A stretch of DNA of 64,000 bases. It comes from Anaeromicropila herbilytica (lineage in GTDB: Bacteria; Bacillota; Clostridia; Lachnospirales; Lachnospiraceae). The stretch's first letter is position 1. Each line of letters opens with the position of its first letter. Positions 35,114-42,473 of this stretch are shown piece by piece. A model generated the notes under the pieces. It saw nothing but the letters and a program-made list of their open reading frames with translations. It had not been told where the DNA came from and ran no database searches. The DNA lies in the NCBI RefSeq assembly GCF_016591975.1, contig NZ_AP024169.1, positions 272,001-336,000 of the forward strand. Direction: 5' to 3'. The translations under genes and the position numbers were made by a program.

Positions 35114-36211
35114 ATGACTAATAAAATTGGTGAAAATATTTATAAACTTAGAAAACAACGTAATTTCACACAGCAACAGCTATCAGAAATTCTTGGAGTA
35201 TCAATTGCCGCAATCTCTAAATGGGAAACAGGTTCTGCTTATCCAGATATAGAGCTTCTACCCAAAATTGCTTCTATATTTGATGTGTCCATTGATTATT
35301 TTTTTAATTATCACTTGGATTCTATTTACAATCGCACTATCGTTATTGACAAGGCAAAGCAACTAAGCGAGAAAAAGGAATTTTCTACAGCAATTTCTAT
35401 GCTTAAAGAGGCGTTATTAAGATATCCCAATGATATCCCATTAAAATTCAAGCTTGCTGAAACAATGATTTTTTCTGGAGTAATACCTCCGTCAGATTCA
35501 GAAAAGTTTAGGGTCTTAATTGAAGCTAATAAAGAATTGAAAGAAGTAATAAGGAACTCAAAAAGTCGAGAATTAATTGATGAAAGCTATTATTTATTAG
35601 GTATGTCATATATAAATCTAAAAGAATTTGAAAAAGCGGAAGAAGCTATTAATCAACTAAGTCAAAACAATCACATGAAAACTGAATTAGCTTTAATGAG
35701 GCTTTATTTAGAGAAAGGTGATATAAACAGTGCAATAAAACAGTTTCAAATTAACGTATTTTTTTCAATAGTTCAAATACATACTAATTCTTTATGGATT
35801 GAAGAACTTTTTGTTGATGATTTAGAAACAGCAATTATGTTTTATGAAATGGCAATAGAAGCATTTAAAGCATTTTCGAATAACAATTCATGCCGCTTCG
35901 ATGTTCATATTTCTCAATTTTATGAAAAAGTTGCTTTAGCATATACGAAAATTGGGGATTTTGATAAGGCCATTAGTTCATTAAAACTAGCTGTGAAATA
36001 TGCACAGTCATATGATAATCTACAAACAGAAAATGATTTACCGCAATTTAATAGGCTGAATGAAAATGATACAGGCTGGGATAAGGTTTATAATCAGAAA
36101 TTGCAACTATGGAATGAAATTGAATCTAAAATTAATACCGACTATAAAATATTATACGATCGAACAGATTTTATAGTATTAATTTCAGATTTAAAGAAAA
36201 ATATATCTTAG
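35114..36211 (+). CDS. XRE-family regulator with TPR repeats
   Basis: 365 residues. N-terminal HTH_XRE domain (about 5-62: LRKQRNFTQQQLSEILGVSIAAISKWETGSAYPDI, with typical recognition helix VSIAAISKWE). Then about 300 residues of helical tetratricopeptide-like repeats (for example YYLLGMSYINLKEFEKAEEA and VALAYTKIGDFDKAISSL). This is the architecture of peptide- or partner-sensing regulators. No adjacent signal-peptide gene was found. GAGGTAACGAA precedes the ATG. Only plus-strand gene in the accessory region. Confidence 0.85.
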   Translation: MTNKIGENIYKLRKQRNFTQQQLSEILGVSIAAISKWETGSAYPDIELLPKIASIFDVSIDYFFNYHLDSIYNRTIVIDKAKQLSEKKEFSTAISMLKEALLRYPNDIPLKFKLAETMIFSGVIPPSDSEKFRVLIEANKELKEVIRNSKSRELIDESYYLLGMSYINLKEFEKAEEAINQLSQNNHMKTELALMRLYLEKGDINSAIKQFQINVFFSIVQIHTNSLWIEELFVDDLETAIMFYEMAIEAFKAFSNNNSCRFDVHISQFYEKVALAYTKIGDFDKAISSLKLAVKYAQSYDNLQTENDLPQFNRLNENDTGWDKVYNQKLQLWNEIESKINTDYKILYDRTDFIVLISDLKKNIS

Positions 36212-36212
36212 A

Positions 36213-36250
36213 TAGTAAAATCCGATGGTTTATTCCATCGGATTTTACTA
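36213..36250 (+). terminator. Terminator of the XRE-TPR gene
   Basis: Perfect 16-bp stem TAGTAAAATCCGATGG and complement, 6-base loop, AT-rich tail. Confidence 0.85.
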
Positions 36251-36357
36251 TTATATTCAAAAAGATAGATTGACGCGTTTACTTTTTTATAGGATACATT
36301 GCTGTAGGCACATAAAAATAGGCAATAAATAACGTTGTAATTCCATTAGTGTAAGGG

Positions 36358-36475
36358 CTATAGCATCTTTGTTATATATACCTCAAATGTCTTACAGGTC
36401 GTGCTTTTTGCTATCCAGACCTCGGTTTCCCAAGCTAAGGACTCCAAAAACTGCTCACTTATTCTAACAGGCACG
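36358..36475 (-). pseudogene. C-terminal gene fragment of unknown family
   Basis: The minus strand has a protein-like open stretch ending with ESLAWETEVWIAKSTTCK and a stop, ~38 codons, without start or ribosome site. Composition looks coding. I cannot assign a family. The rest of 36251-36603 shows no feature. Confidence 0.3.
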
Positions 36476-36603
36476 GTTAAACTATAAATAAGCAAATAAA
36501 AGTATCTATAAAGCATTTGCACGCATAGTATTTAGAACATATACTGTACATATTGTCAGTGTTCACCTCTATATAGGGTTGAAATTCTTATAATTGCTTG
36601 ATT

Positions 36604-36660
36604 TTATTTAGAATATCTTTCAAGTAATCCTTTGAATGCCTTACCATGTCTAGCTTCATC
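36604..36660 (-). repeat. Displaced rubrerythrin 3' end, copy R2
   Basis: Encodes DEARHGKAFKGLLERYSK plus stop. Homology begins at the same GATGAAGC position as R1 and R3. The codon before is not conserved and a stop occurs 16 codons upstream in frame. Confidence 0.85.
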
Positions 36661-36777
36661 TATGGTTTCTGAACCGTTAGGTTGAGATTTCAAAGGATTG
36701 GGAAGTCAGAGGTTATATTTTCCTTGAGTTTTTCTGTTTCTAAAGCATTGATATAGCAGAATAATTGGCTCTTAAAT

Positions 36778-37653
36778 TTAGTTAGTGAGTAAATCAATTC
36801 GTTCATCCCAATTATATCCTAAATAGCTATTTAGTAATAATATTACCTCATTTATTTCTAAAACAGTAATCCTAGGAATTAAGTCCTTTAATTGGCTGAA
36901 TACCTTTACAGTTGTAAAAATTACACCTCTGCTTACTTCTTGATTTCTCATAATTACACCAAAAAGGGCATTTACGATTTCAGGATTTAGAGCAGTGGTT
37001 TTATATCGTTTACATTCGATATAAAGTGTTTCAATACCATGACCACTGTCTCTGTTTGCTATAACATCCTTGCCACCATCTCTAGTAGCAGGAGTCAATT
37101 CAGAGTTATAACCCATAGCACAGTATAATTCATATATAAGTATCTCGAATTTTCGTGGGTGTAAGTTGAGCAATGCCATTTCTTTATTTGTAAAATTTTT
37201 GATAAATTTTTCTTCAATAATATCAATGCATTGGCCAATACCTATTAATCTGAAATCAGACATTGTCCCACATTCTGACGTCAAATATAAGCTTAATGCT
37301 TTAATAGCATCCATGGGACTATTACGAACTAATTGTACAATCCATGTTAAACCTTCCCATGCTTCATAATCATTTATAATTCTGTGATAGTATTCAGATT
37401 TATTGTATGGAATTTCTTGCTCTGCAAACCATTTTGTTACTTCTGGATTTTTATACTGTTCGGCCATATTTCTATCCATAGGTCGCCAATAAGAATGTAA
37501 TAAACAGCGTAGTATATTTAATATTACTTCATCAGAATAACTGTCAATATTATCTAGTAAAAATTGATGCATTTCTTGGTCTGGTATACATTCTGTTAAG
37601 AATTCATATGAAAATAATTGGTCTAACCATAAATCAAATTCTTTCTTTTCCAT
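36778..37653 (-). CDS. Mrr-like restriction endonuclease domain protein
   Basis: 291 residues. The C-terminal ~120 residues form an Mrr-type PD-(D/E)xK nuclease: HPRKFEILIYELYCAMGY, then TRDGGKD (catalytic Asp near 192/196) and YIECKRYK (E213, K215), the expected D...E-x-K triad. The N-terminal ~160 residues are helical and unrecognised. No methyltransferase or specificity gene is adjacent, so it may act on modified DNA (type IV-like) or as a stand-alone defence nuclease. It lies between two displaced rubrerythrin ends together with an integrase relic. ATG with AGGAGATACTAA upstream. Confidence 0.82.
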   Translation of the reverse strand: MEKKEFDLWLDQLFSYEFLTECIPDQEMHQFLLDNIDSYSDEVILNILRCLLHSYWRPMDRNMAEQYKNPEVTKWFAEQEIPYNKSEYYHRIINDYEAWEGLTWIVQLVRNSPMDAIKALSLYLTSECGTMSDFRLIGIGQCIDIIEEKFIKNFTNKEMALLNLHPRKFEILIYELYCAMGYNSELTPATRDGGKDVIANRDSGHGIETLYIECKRYKTTALNPEIVNALFGVIMRNQEVSRGVIFTTVKVFSQLKDLIPRITVLEINEVILLLNSYLGYNWDERIDLLTN

Positions 37654-37796
37654 TTAGTATCTCCTTCTATTAGTTTAATTTTAATAAAACCCATATAGTA
37701 TTAATTATAACAGTATTTAACATTATAGAAAATGCTTTTCATATAAAATGACAGGATAGAAAACATTTTCTATCCTGTCGTAGTAGTTTACTCAAG

Positions 37797-38343
37797 CTAT
37801 TTCTTATTTTTTAAAGCAGATAGCATATTTTCTCTCATTCCAGTTGTTACGTGTTGATAATAACGCATCGTAGTCTCAATCTTACTACTGTTTCACTGTA
37901 TAGATTTGTATTTCACCTTCTTCCACACCCTTAGCAGGAACGGTAACTTTATCAATTATGTTGACTTTCATATACTCTCTATTTTCAGCAAAATTCCATA
38001 CTACTTTCATAAACTTATGAATACTTACTATGTATGCATGAGCGTGAGTTGCAGATAAAGAGTAAAGGTAATCCATTAGCTCTGTAGCTTTTATAGCACC
38101 AATCTGTCTGCTTGCCCACTTAGGTTGTAGATGATTTCTAAAGAGACTATCATATCTCTTAATTGTGGATTTCTCCCTATCAAACTTGGCTTGTTTGTGG
38201 ATAAATTCATCGTAAACTTCTTGTAATGATATAGCTTTATCCTTTACAAGTACACTACTTGGATTAGCATTTACTTCTACAAGTTTATCAGCTCTAGCAG
38301 GTTTCCAGTCATTCTCAAAAGGAAATTTCCCTCGAGGCTCCAT
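37797..38343 (-). pseudogene. Tyrosine recombinase/integrase with catalytic core deleted
   Basis: From the ATG at 38343 (AAGAGGTATT upstream) the frame encodes an integrase N-terminal/core-binding domain (LQEVYDEFIHKQAKFDREKS, STIKRYDSLFRNHLQPKW, REYMKVNIIDKV) and ends at a stop near 37885. Immediately beyond, in another frame, comes the C-terminus of the same family, SKIETTMRYYQHVTTGMREN, with the presumed catalytic tyrosine and a stop at 37797. The ~180 residues between, holding the R-K-H-R catalytic residues, are missing. The gene ends up 168 bp from repeat R3, the usual place for an integrase beside its attachment site. Non-functional. Confidence 0.85.
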
Positions 38344-38398
38344 AATACCTCTTAAAAAATAGAATTTTTCCCTTGAGATTTTGAGTTGCATAAAAATA

Positions 38399-38424
38399 AG
38401 AGACGTTGATATTTCAACGTCTCT
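38399..38424. repeat. Hairpin between integrase relic and repeat R3
   Basis: AGAGACGTTGA-TATT-TCAACGTCTCT, a perfect 11-bp stem with 4-base loop, directly upstream of the integrase start. Could be a terminator of the upstream unit or an arm-site structure. Confidence 0.6.
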
Positions 38425-38510
38425 CTATTTGTTATCAAGAACTATATCTGTATTGGCAGTAGTCAAACCCTTGATTTTCCTAATGTCAACCAATGTTTAT
38501 GTTGTTATTC

Positions 38511-38570
38511 TTACTTTCCGAAATATCTATCAAGTAATCCCTTGAATGCTTTACCATGTCTAGCTTCATC
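38511..38570 (-). repeat. Displaced rubrerythrin 3' end, copy R3
   Basis: Encodes DEARHGKAFKGLLDRYFGK plus stop. Same left boundary as R1 and R2; the in-frame codons upstream reach a stop after three residues. Confidence 0.88.
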
Positions 38571-38667
38571 TCGTACAACCTAGTATATATGAGAGTTACA
38601 GGCACTAAAATTTTATATCCACAGTATTTTACACAGCCACATTTTGTGTATAGTAGCTGCTATAAGT

Positions 38668-38793
38668 CTACTCTTTACTTATAGCAGTTTCTATATCTCT
38701 CTTAAATTTAAAAGCTAATTCTAGGTCAGCTCGTGCTTCAGCAACCTTTAAGCTTATTTCGTTAGTATTAAATTTTTCAATGTCTTTCGCCAT
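38668..38793 (-). CDS. Small helical ORF, 41 codons
   Basis: ATG to TAG, product rich in K, E and A (opens MAKDIEKFNTNEISLKVAEA), predicted all-helical. No convincing ribosome site. Not recognised; may be a remnant of a longer gene in the innermost module. Given because the amino-acid pattern looks coding. Confidence 0.3.
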   Translation of the reverse strand: MAKDIEKFNTNEISLKVAEARADLELAFKFKRDIETAISKE

Positions 38794-38882
38794 TTGGTTG
38801 CTGGAGCATTACGATGCTGATGGCGTTAGAAGCGTACTTACACTAATGGGTTACTAATACATAACAACACTGTTGAAATTAC

Positions 38883-38908
38883 AAAGGCAACCTTAATTGG
38901 TTGCCTTT
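38883..38908. terminator. Terminator downstream of the nucleotidyltransferase gene
   Basis: AAAGGCAACC-N6-GGTTGCCTTT, perfect 10-bp stem; short T-run on the minus strand side. Confidence 0.6.
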
Positions 38909-38962
38909 AGTTCGTTAAATCTGAAAACTGTAAATCAGCTTAATTTCGTAGTATGCTTTCAC

Positions 38963-40039
38963 TTATCCTAAGTACTTTCTTTCAAATTCATCCAAATCTT
39001 TATAACATTTAATCTCAGTGCTTAGTCTGTCATAGTTCTTTTTATATTCTTCCATTGCATTGTCAAATGCTTCTGCCGACAGAGTTAAGTTATCCGCTGT
39101 GATGTTTTTCATAAGGTCTATTCTGCCAATATTATATTCGCTATACATCTGGTCATAGAATTGTTGACAACTTGCTGCTGTCATCAATGATAAATAGGCA
39201 TCATCTGTATCAGCAGCATGATACATTTTATTCTTCCAATTGGAGTAAATTTCTTCATATGTACCCTTAATAGCAGCTTCTGATATTTCCTTTTTTGAAA
39301 TAACTTTATCTTTCATTTGCTTTGCAAATTCTTTTACTGCTTTCATTAACATCGTTGACATTTCTTTAGTCACTTCAATGCTCTCTGCTTTGATTAATTC
39401 CCAATATAATTTATCAAAACCTATTGGCGTATATTTCATAGTAGAAATTTCTTCTGGAATTCTCTTAATGCCTCTTTTTACATATGACTTATTATACATA
39501 TAAATAGCAAACTCAATATAATATAACATCCCTGCTGCTGCATATCTACATTCTCCATACTTACTACTTAGAATTATATTCGCATATTCTTTACTTGCTT
39601 CATTAACAAATTTTTCAGCTTTCTCATTATCTTTTATTGAATATACCTGATTTAATTTACTTGTGACTTTTGACCTTAACTCCATATATTTCTCCATGTA
39701 TTTATCATCATGACAATAGACAATATCTAACTCAAGTAATTTTGTAATATACGGATTATTATATTCTGACATTTCCTCAAGTCTACTCCAAGGAGTGCAA
39801 TATATATCAAAAGCCACATCCTCCAAGATAAAACACGATGCTACTTTCCAAGCACTATCATCATTAATAACGATACATAAATCCAAATCAGATTTTTCAT
39901 ATATATCACCAGAATGAAACGAACCTGCAATTCCTATTAAGGCAATTGCTCCTGGACAGACATTTTCTGCCTTTTTGATAATCGCTTTAATTATTCTATC
40001 ATTTCTTTCTTCCAATTTTTTTTTTATACATACCTTCAT
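38963..40039 (-). CDS. Nucleotidyltransferase-fold protein
   Basis: 358 residues. Pol-beta-type nucleotidyltransferase motif GIAGSFHSGDIYEKSDLDLC: Gly-Ser at 39-40, metal-binding D51 and D53, third acidic residue D78 in VAFDIYC. The C-terminal ~230 residues are helical, like the helical partner domain of aminoglycoside/lincosamide nucleotidyltransferases or of MNT-HEPN proteins. It may inactivate a drug or act in a defence/toxin pair; no partner gene is visible. GGGGGGAT precedes the ATG. Sole clear gene between the intact rubrerythrin and displaced end R3. Confidence 0.78.
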   Translation of the reverse strand: MKVCIKKKLEERNDRIIKAIIKKAENVCPGAIALIGIAGSFHSGDIYEKSDLDLCIVINDDSAWKVASCFILEDVAFDIYCTPWSRLEEMSEYNNPYITKLLELDIVYCHDDKYMEKYMELRSKVTSKLNQVYSIKDNEKAEKFVNEASKEYANIILSSKYGECRYAAAGMLYYIEFAIYMYNKSYVKRGIKRIPEEISTMKYTPIGFDKLYWELIKAESIEVTKEMSTMLMKAVKEFAKQMKDKVISKKEISEAAIKGTYEEIYSNWKNKMYHAADTDDAYLSLMTAASCQQFYDQMYSEYNIGRIDLMKNITADNLTLSAEAFDNAMEEYKKNYDRLSTEIKCYKDLDEFERKYLG

Positions 40040-40573
40040 AGCTTATCCCCCCAGTAGTTTATAAGTAATATTAAGTTCACTTTACGAAACTATTGTACAC
40101 TGACTTAATTATATATTATATGGATGATATTAACAATTAAATAGTATCATATTTTCAATACTATTCTTTAATAGATTCAAATTTAAGTATAAGACCTCGG
40201 ACTTAAATTAACAGGCATTGTTCAGCTTTGCTGGACACATATCACTAAAAGACCCTCAGATAAAGCCTTCTGTGGTTCTTGTGTTATAGTGAAAGAAGTA
40301 ATTAAATTCAGCTTATAGATAATAAAATAGGATGCTTATATGATAGGCCAATAGAAATTGTATATATTAATGAAGAAACTCAAATAAGACCTAAAAAACA
40401 AATAGCTATAACCCTTATTATAACTAGGCTATAGCTATTTTACTGTGTACACGGTGTTATAGTATAAAAATAAGCGGTTTGTACACAGTGTTGCACACAA
40501 CCGCTTATATTAATATTCACAGCTTTAATGACTCGGGTGAATTTGTTGAAATCTCTGTACTACTTATAAAACC
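40040..40573. other. Gene-free junction next to the rubrerythrin 3' end
   Basis: 534 bp. Holds two hairpins: AATAGCTATA.../TATAGCTATT (about 40399-40440) and TAAGCGGTT.../AACCGCTTA (about 40471-40508). Two direct repeats GTACAC(G/A)GTGTT at about 40446 and 40482 could be recombinase arm or excisionase sites, or just part of the hairpins. No ORF. Confidence 0.4.
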
Positions 40574-41116
40574 TTATGCGAAGTATCTATCAAGTAATCC
40601 CTTAAATGCCTTTCCGTGTCTAGCTTCGTCTTTAGCCATTTCATGTACTGTATCATGAATTGCATCTAAGTTAGCAGCTTTTGCACGAGTTGCAAGATCT
40701 TTCTTACCTGCGCAAGCGCCATTTTCAGCAGCTACTCTTAACTCTAAGTTCTTCTTAGTGCTATTAGTTACAACTTCACCTAATAATTCAGCGAATTTTG
40801 AAGCATGTTCTGCTTCTTCAAAAGCAGCTTTTTCGTAGTATAAACCGATTTCTGGATAGCCTTCTCTGAATGCTACTCTTGACATTGCAAGATACATACC
40901 AACTTCAGAGCATTCTCCAGTGAAGTTATCTCTAAGATCTTTTAGAATATCTTCGCTAACACCTTGTGCTACACCAACAACGTGCTCATCAGCCCATGCT
41001 AAATCGCCAGATTGCTCATTAAATTTTTCAGCTGGTGCATTACAAATTGGACATTTGTCAGGTGCAGAATCTCCTTCGTGAACATAACCACAGATAGTAC
41101 ATACAAATTTTTTCAT
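40574..41116 (-). CDS. rbr: Reverse-type rubrerythrin
   Basis: 180 residues. The rubredoxin-like Fe(SCys)4 domain comes first (CTICGYVHEGDSAPDKCPIC, residues 6-25), then the ferritin-like diiron domain with glutamates in FTGECSEVGMY, YEKAAFEEAEHASKF and the C-terminal DEARHG. This order marks the clostridial reverse rubrerythrins that reduce H2O2 and O2 using NADH through rubredoxin. A PerR-like operator overlaps its promoter and perR lies just upstream. Its last 19 codons are the sequence repeated as R1-R3 downstream, so the 3' end appears to serve as an integration site and may itself have been replaced by the latest element (it ends RYFA, the copies RYFGK, RYFEK, RYSK). Confidence 0.95.
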   Translation of the reverse strand: MKKFVCTICGYVHEGDSAPDKCPICNAPAEKFNEQSGDLAWADEHVVGVAQGVSEDILKDLRDNFTGECSEVGMYLAMSRVAFREGYPEIGLYYEKAAFEEAEHASKFAELLGEVVTNSTKKNLELRVAAENGACAGKKDLATRAKAANLDAIHDTVHEMAKDEARHGKAFKGLLDRYFA

Positions 41117-41219
41117 AGTTTTAATCTCCTTTATATTTGAAATTTTTTTGCTATTATCTTGCTAGGTTCTCATTTCTTCATATTCAATAAGAAGTGCTAG
41201 CATTTAATAACTTAATAAT

Positions 41220-41270
41220 AGTAATCATTACTGATATATTTATAATACACTAATGAAATAACATTGTCAA
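41220..41270 (-). promoter_or_regulatory. Rubrerythrin promoter with PerR-like operator
   Basis: Minus strand: TTGACA (41265-41270), 17-bp spacer, TATTAT (41242-41247), then the perfect palindrome AGTAATCATTACT (41220-41232) just after the start site. The same palindrome, less perfect, overlies the perR promoter. PerR binding is inferred. Confidence 0.75.
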
Positions 41271-41402
41271 TAACAAAATTATAAATTTAAAAAATTATTT
41301 TTAAGAACTTAAAATTTGAGTTTGTATATTATTAATTGGGTAACTTCACATTTAAAAATATATAAAATTATATTAGCTTAAGGGCTAGATAAATTCTATA
41401 AT

Positions 41403-41446
41403 TCATACTTCCTAGGCTACTATTAAATTTTCACTAGGAAGTATGA
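41403..41446. repeat. Hairpin between rubrerythrin and perR
   Basis: TCATACTTCCTAG-N18-CTAGGAAGTATGA, perfect 13-bp stem. Lies in the 414-bp gap between the genes; role unknown, no T-run. Confidence 0.6.
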
Positions 41447-41456
41447 GTATGTAAAT

Positions 41457-41523
41457 AAAAAACAGACTATAACAGTACACTATCCATAAAATCAATGGAT
41501 AAAGCACCATTATAATCTGTTTC
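41457..41523 (-). terminator. Terminator of perR
   Basis: Minus strand AAACAGATTATAA pairs with TTATAGTCTGTTT through an inner stem (TATCCATTGATTTTATGGATA), followed by T-run. Confidence 0.8.
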
Positions 41524-41530
41524 TCTTTGT

Positions 41531-41923
41531 CTATTTGTTCTTTTCTAAGCAGCTACCACAAGTGCCATAGAAATATGTGATATGTCCTTCTACTTCACCA
41601 GTAAAATTCTCATTTGCAATCTTCGTTATATGCTCAATGGAATCCATCTCCAGATCATACACGTGATTACATTGCTTACATATAAAATGATTATGAGGAT
41701 TTGGATTACCATCAAATCGATCAGAACCATCTCCACATGATATTTTTAGAACTTCACCAGTATTAGAAAGAAGACTTAGGTTACGATACACTGTTCCAAG
41801 GCTAATATTAGGGTAAACTTCTCTTAAATGCATATAAACAGTATCCGCTGTAGGATGTTCCGTAGTACCAGCGAGATATTCTTTGATAGATTCACGTTGT
41901 CTACTAAATTTTAAATTTGCCAT
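41531..41923 (-). CDS. perR: Fur-family peroxide regulator (PerR-like)
   Basis: 130 residues from the ATG at 41923 (TTGGAG upstream; a TTG at 41935 is less likely). Winged helix 1-75 (RQRESIKEYLAG, TVYRNLSLLSNTGEV), then dimerisation domain with DGNPNPHNHFICKQCNHVYDL, giving the HxH and CxxC pairs, and YGTCGSC for the structural zinc. The regulatory-site residues HNHF and D/E pattern fit PerR more than Fur. Neighbour of rubrerythrin, with matching palindromes over both promoters, so peroxide sensing is likely. Confidence 0.88.
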   Translation of the reverse strand: MANLKFSRQRESIKEYLAGTTEHPTADTVYMHLREVYPNISLGTVYRNLSLLSNTGEVLKISCGDGSDRFDGNPNPHNHFICKQCNHVYDLEMDSIEHITKIANENFTGEVEGHITYFYGTCGSCLEKNK

Positions 41924-41939
41924 ACTAATCTCCAATCAT

Positions 41940-41982
41940 AGTAATGATTCCTAATTTTATACTCTTTCTATGAAAATGTCAA
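41940..41982 (-). promoter_or_regulatory. perR promoter with PerR-like operator
   Basis: Minus strand: TTGACA (41977-41982), 17-bp spacer, TAAAAT (41954-41959), then AGGAATCATTACT (41940-41952), which matches 11 of 13 positions of the operator in front of rubrerythrin. Suggests autoregulation. Confidence 0.65.
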
Positions 41983-42023
41983 GGGAAATACAACAATATT
42001 TTATACCTATTACAAAATGATTA

Positions 42024-42265
42024 GAGAGTCAAAAGTCTTATCTTAGTGTATTGAGTTTATATCACTGTATATTTATGAATTTTGGCTACCTTTCCTTCAA
42101 GTAATATATTTTTTACAAGCCTCAGTACAAGTGAAAATCCTCACTCCGTTCTTATTTTCACTTTGAGTCTTGACAAAATATAAACATTACTTTCAGCCGG
42201 ATTACGCCAAAATTAATAATTATACATCAATATAAACAATTTAGGTTAAGAAAGACTTTTGAATA
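42024..42265 (+). repeat. MITE-like repeat, full-length copy 3
   Basis: Same order as 352-596, with GAGTCAAAAGTCTT at the left, TTTTGGCTACCTTTCCTTCAA, TTTTTTACAAGCCTCAG, GAGTCTTGACAAAATATAAA, CAGCCGGATTACGCC interior blocks and AAGACTTTTGA at the right. Several point differences show it is older or independently drifting. Confidence 0.85.
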
Positions 42266-42360
42266 TCTAATTTATAAATAAATATTTATCATTTTGACAT
42301 AATAACATTGAATGCTTTCATTAATGTTAGGTAGTAAATATTAAGTTTAAATAAAGCCAT

Positions 42361-42396
42361 GTTAAGCCAAGGTTAAACATTGTTAAACTTTGGTAA
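42361..42396 (+). promoter_or_regulatory. Candidate Pho box
   Basis: Four GTTAA/GGTAA units at 42361, 42372, 42382 and 42392, i.e. one per helical turn (10-11 bp), about 80 bp before the alkaline phosphatase start. TTAAC-type direct repeats at this spacing are the PhoP/PhoB recognition pattern of Firmicutes. Confidence 0.6.
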
Positions 42397-42473
42397 TTCC
42401 TATTGTACAACAATTCCTCGTGTGTTATGAATATATCTGTAATGTTTACATTAAATATTAGGAGGTTAAGAGT

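Noticed and set aside
40190..40240. Resemblance of GACCTCGG...AACAGGCA to a stretch near 36417-36475
   Set aside because: Similarity is limited to two short blocks at different spacing; the reading frame is not kept.
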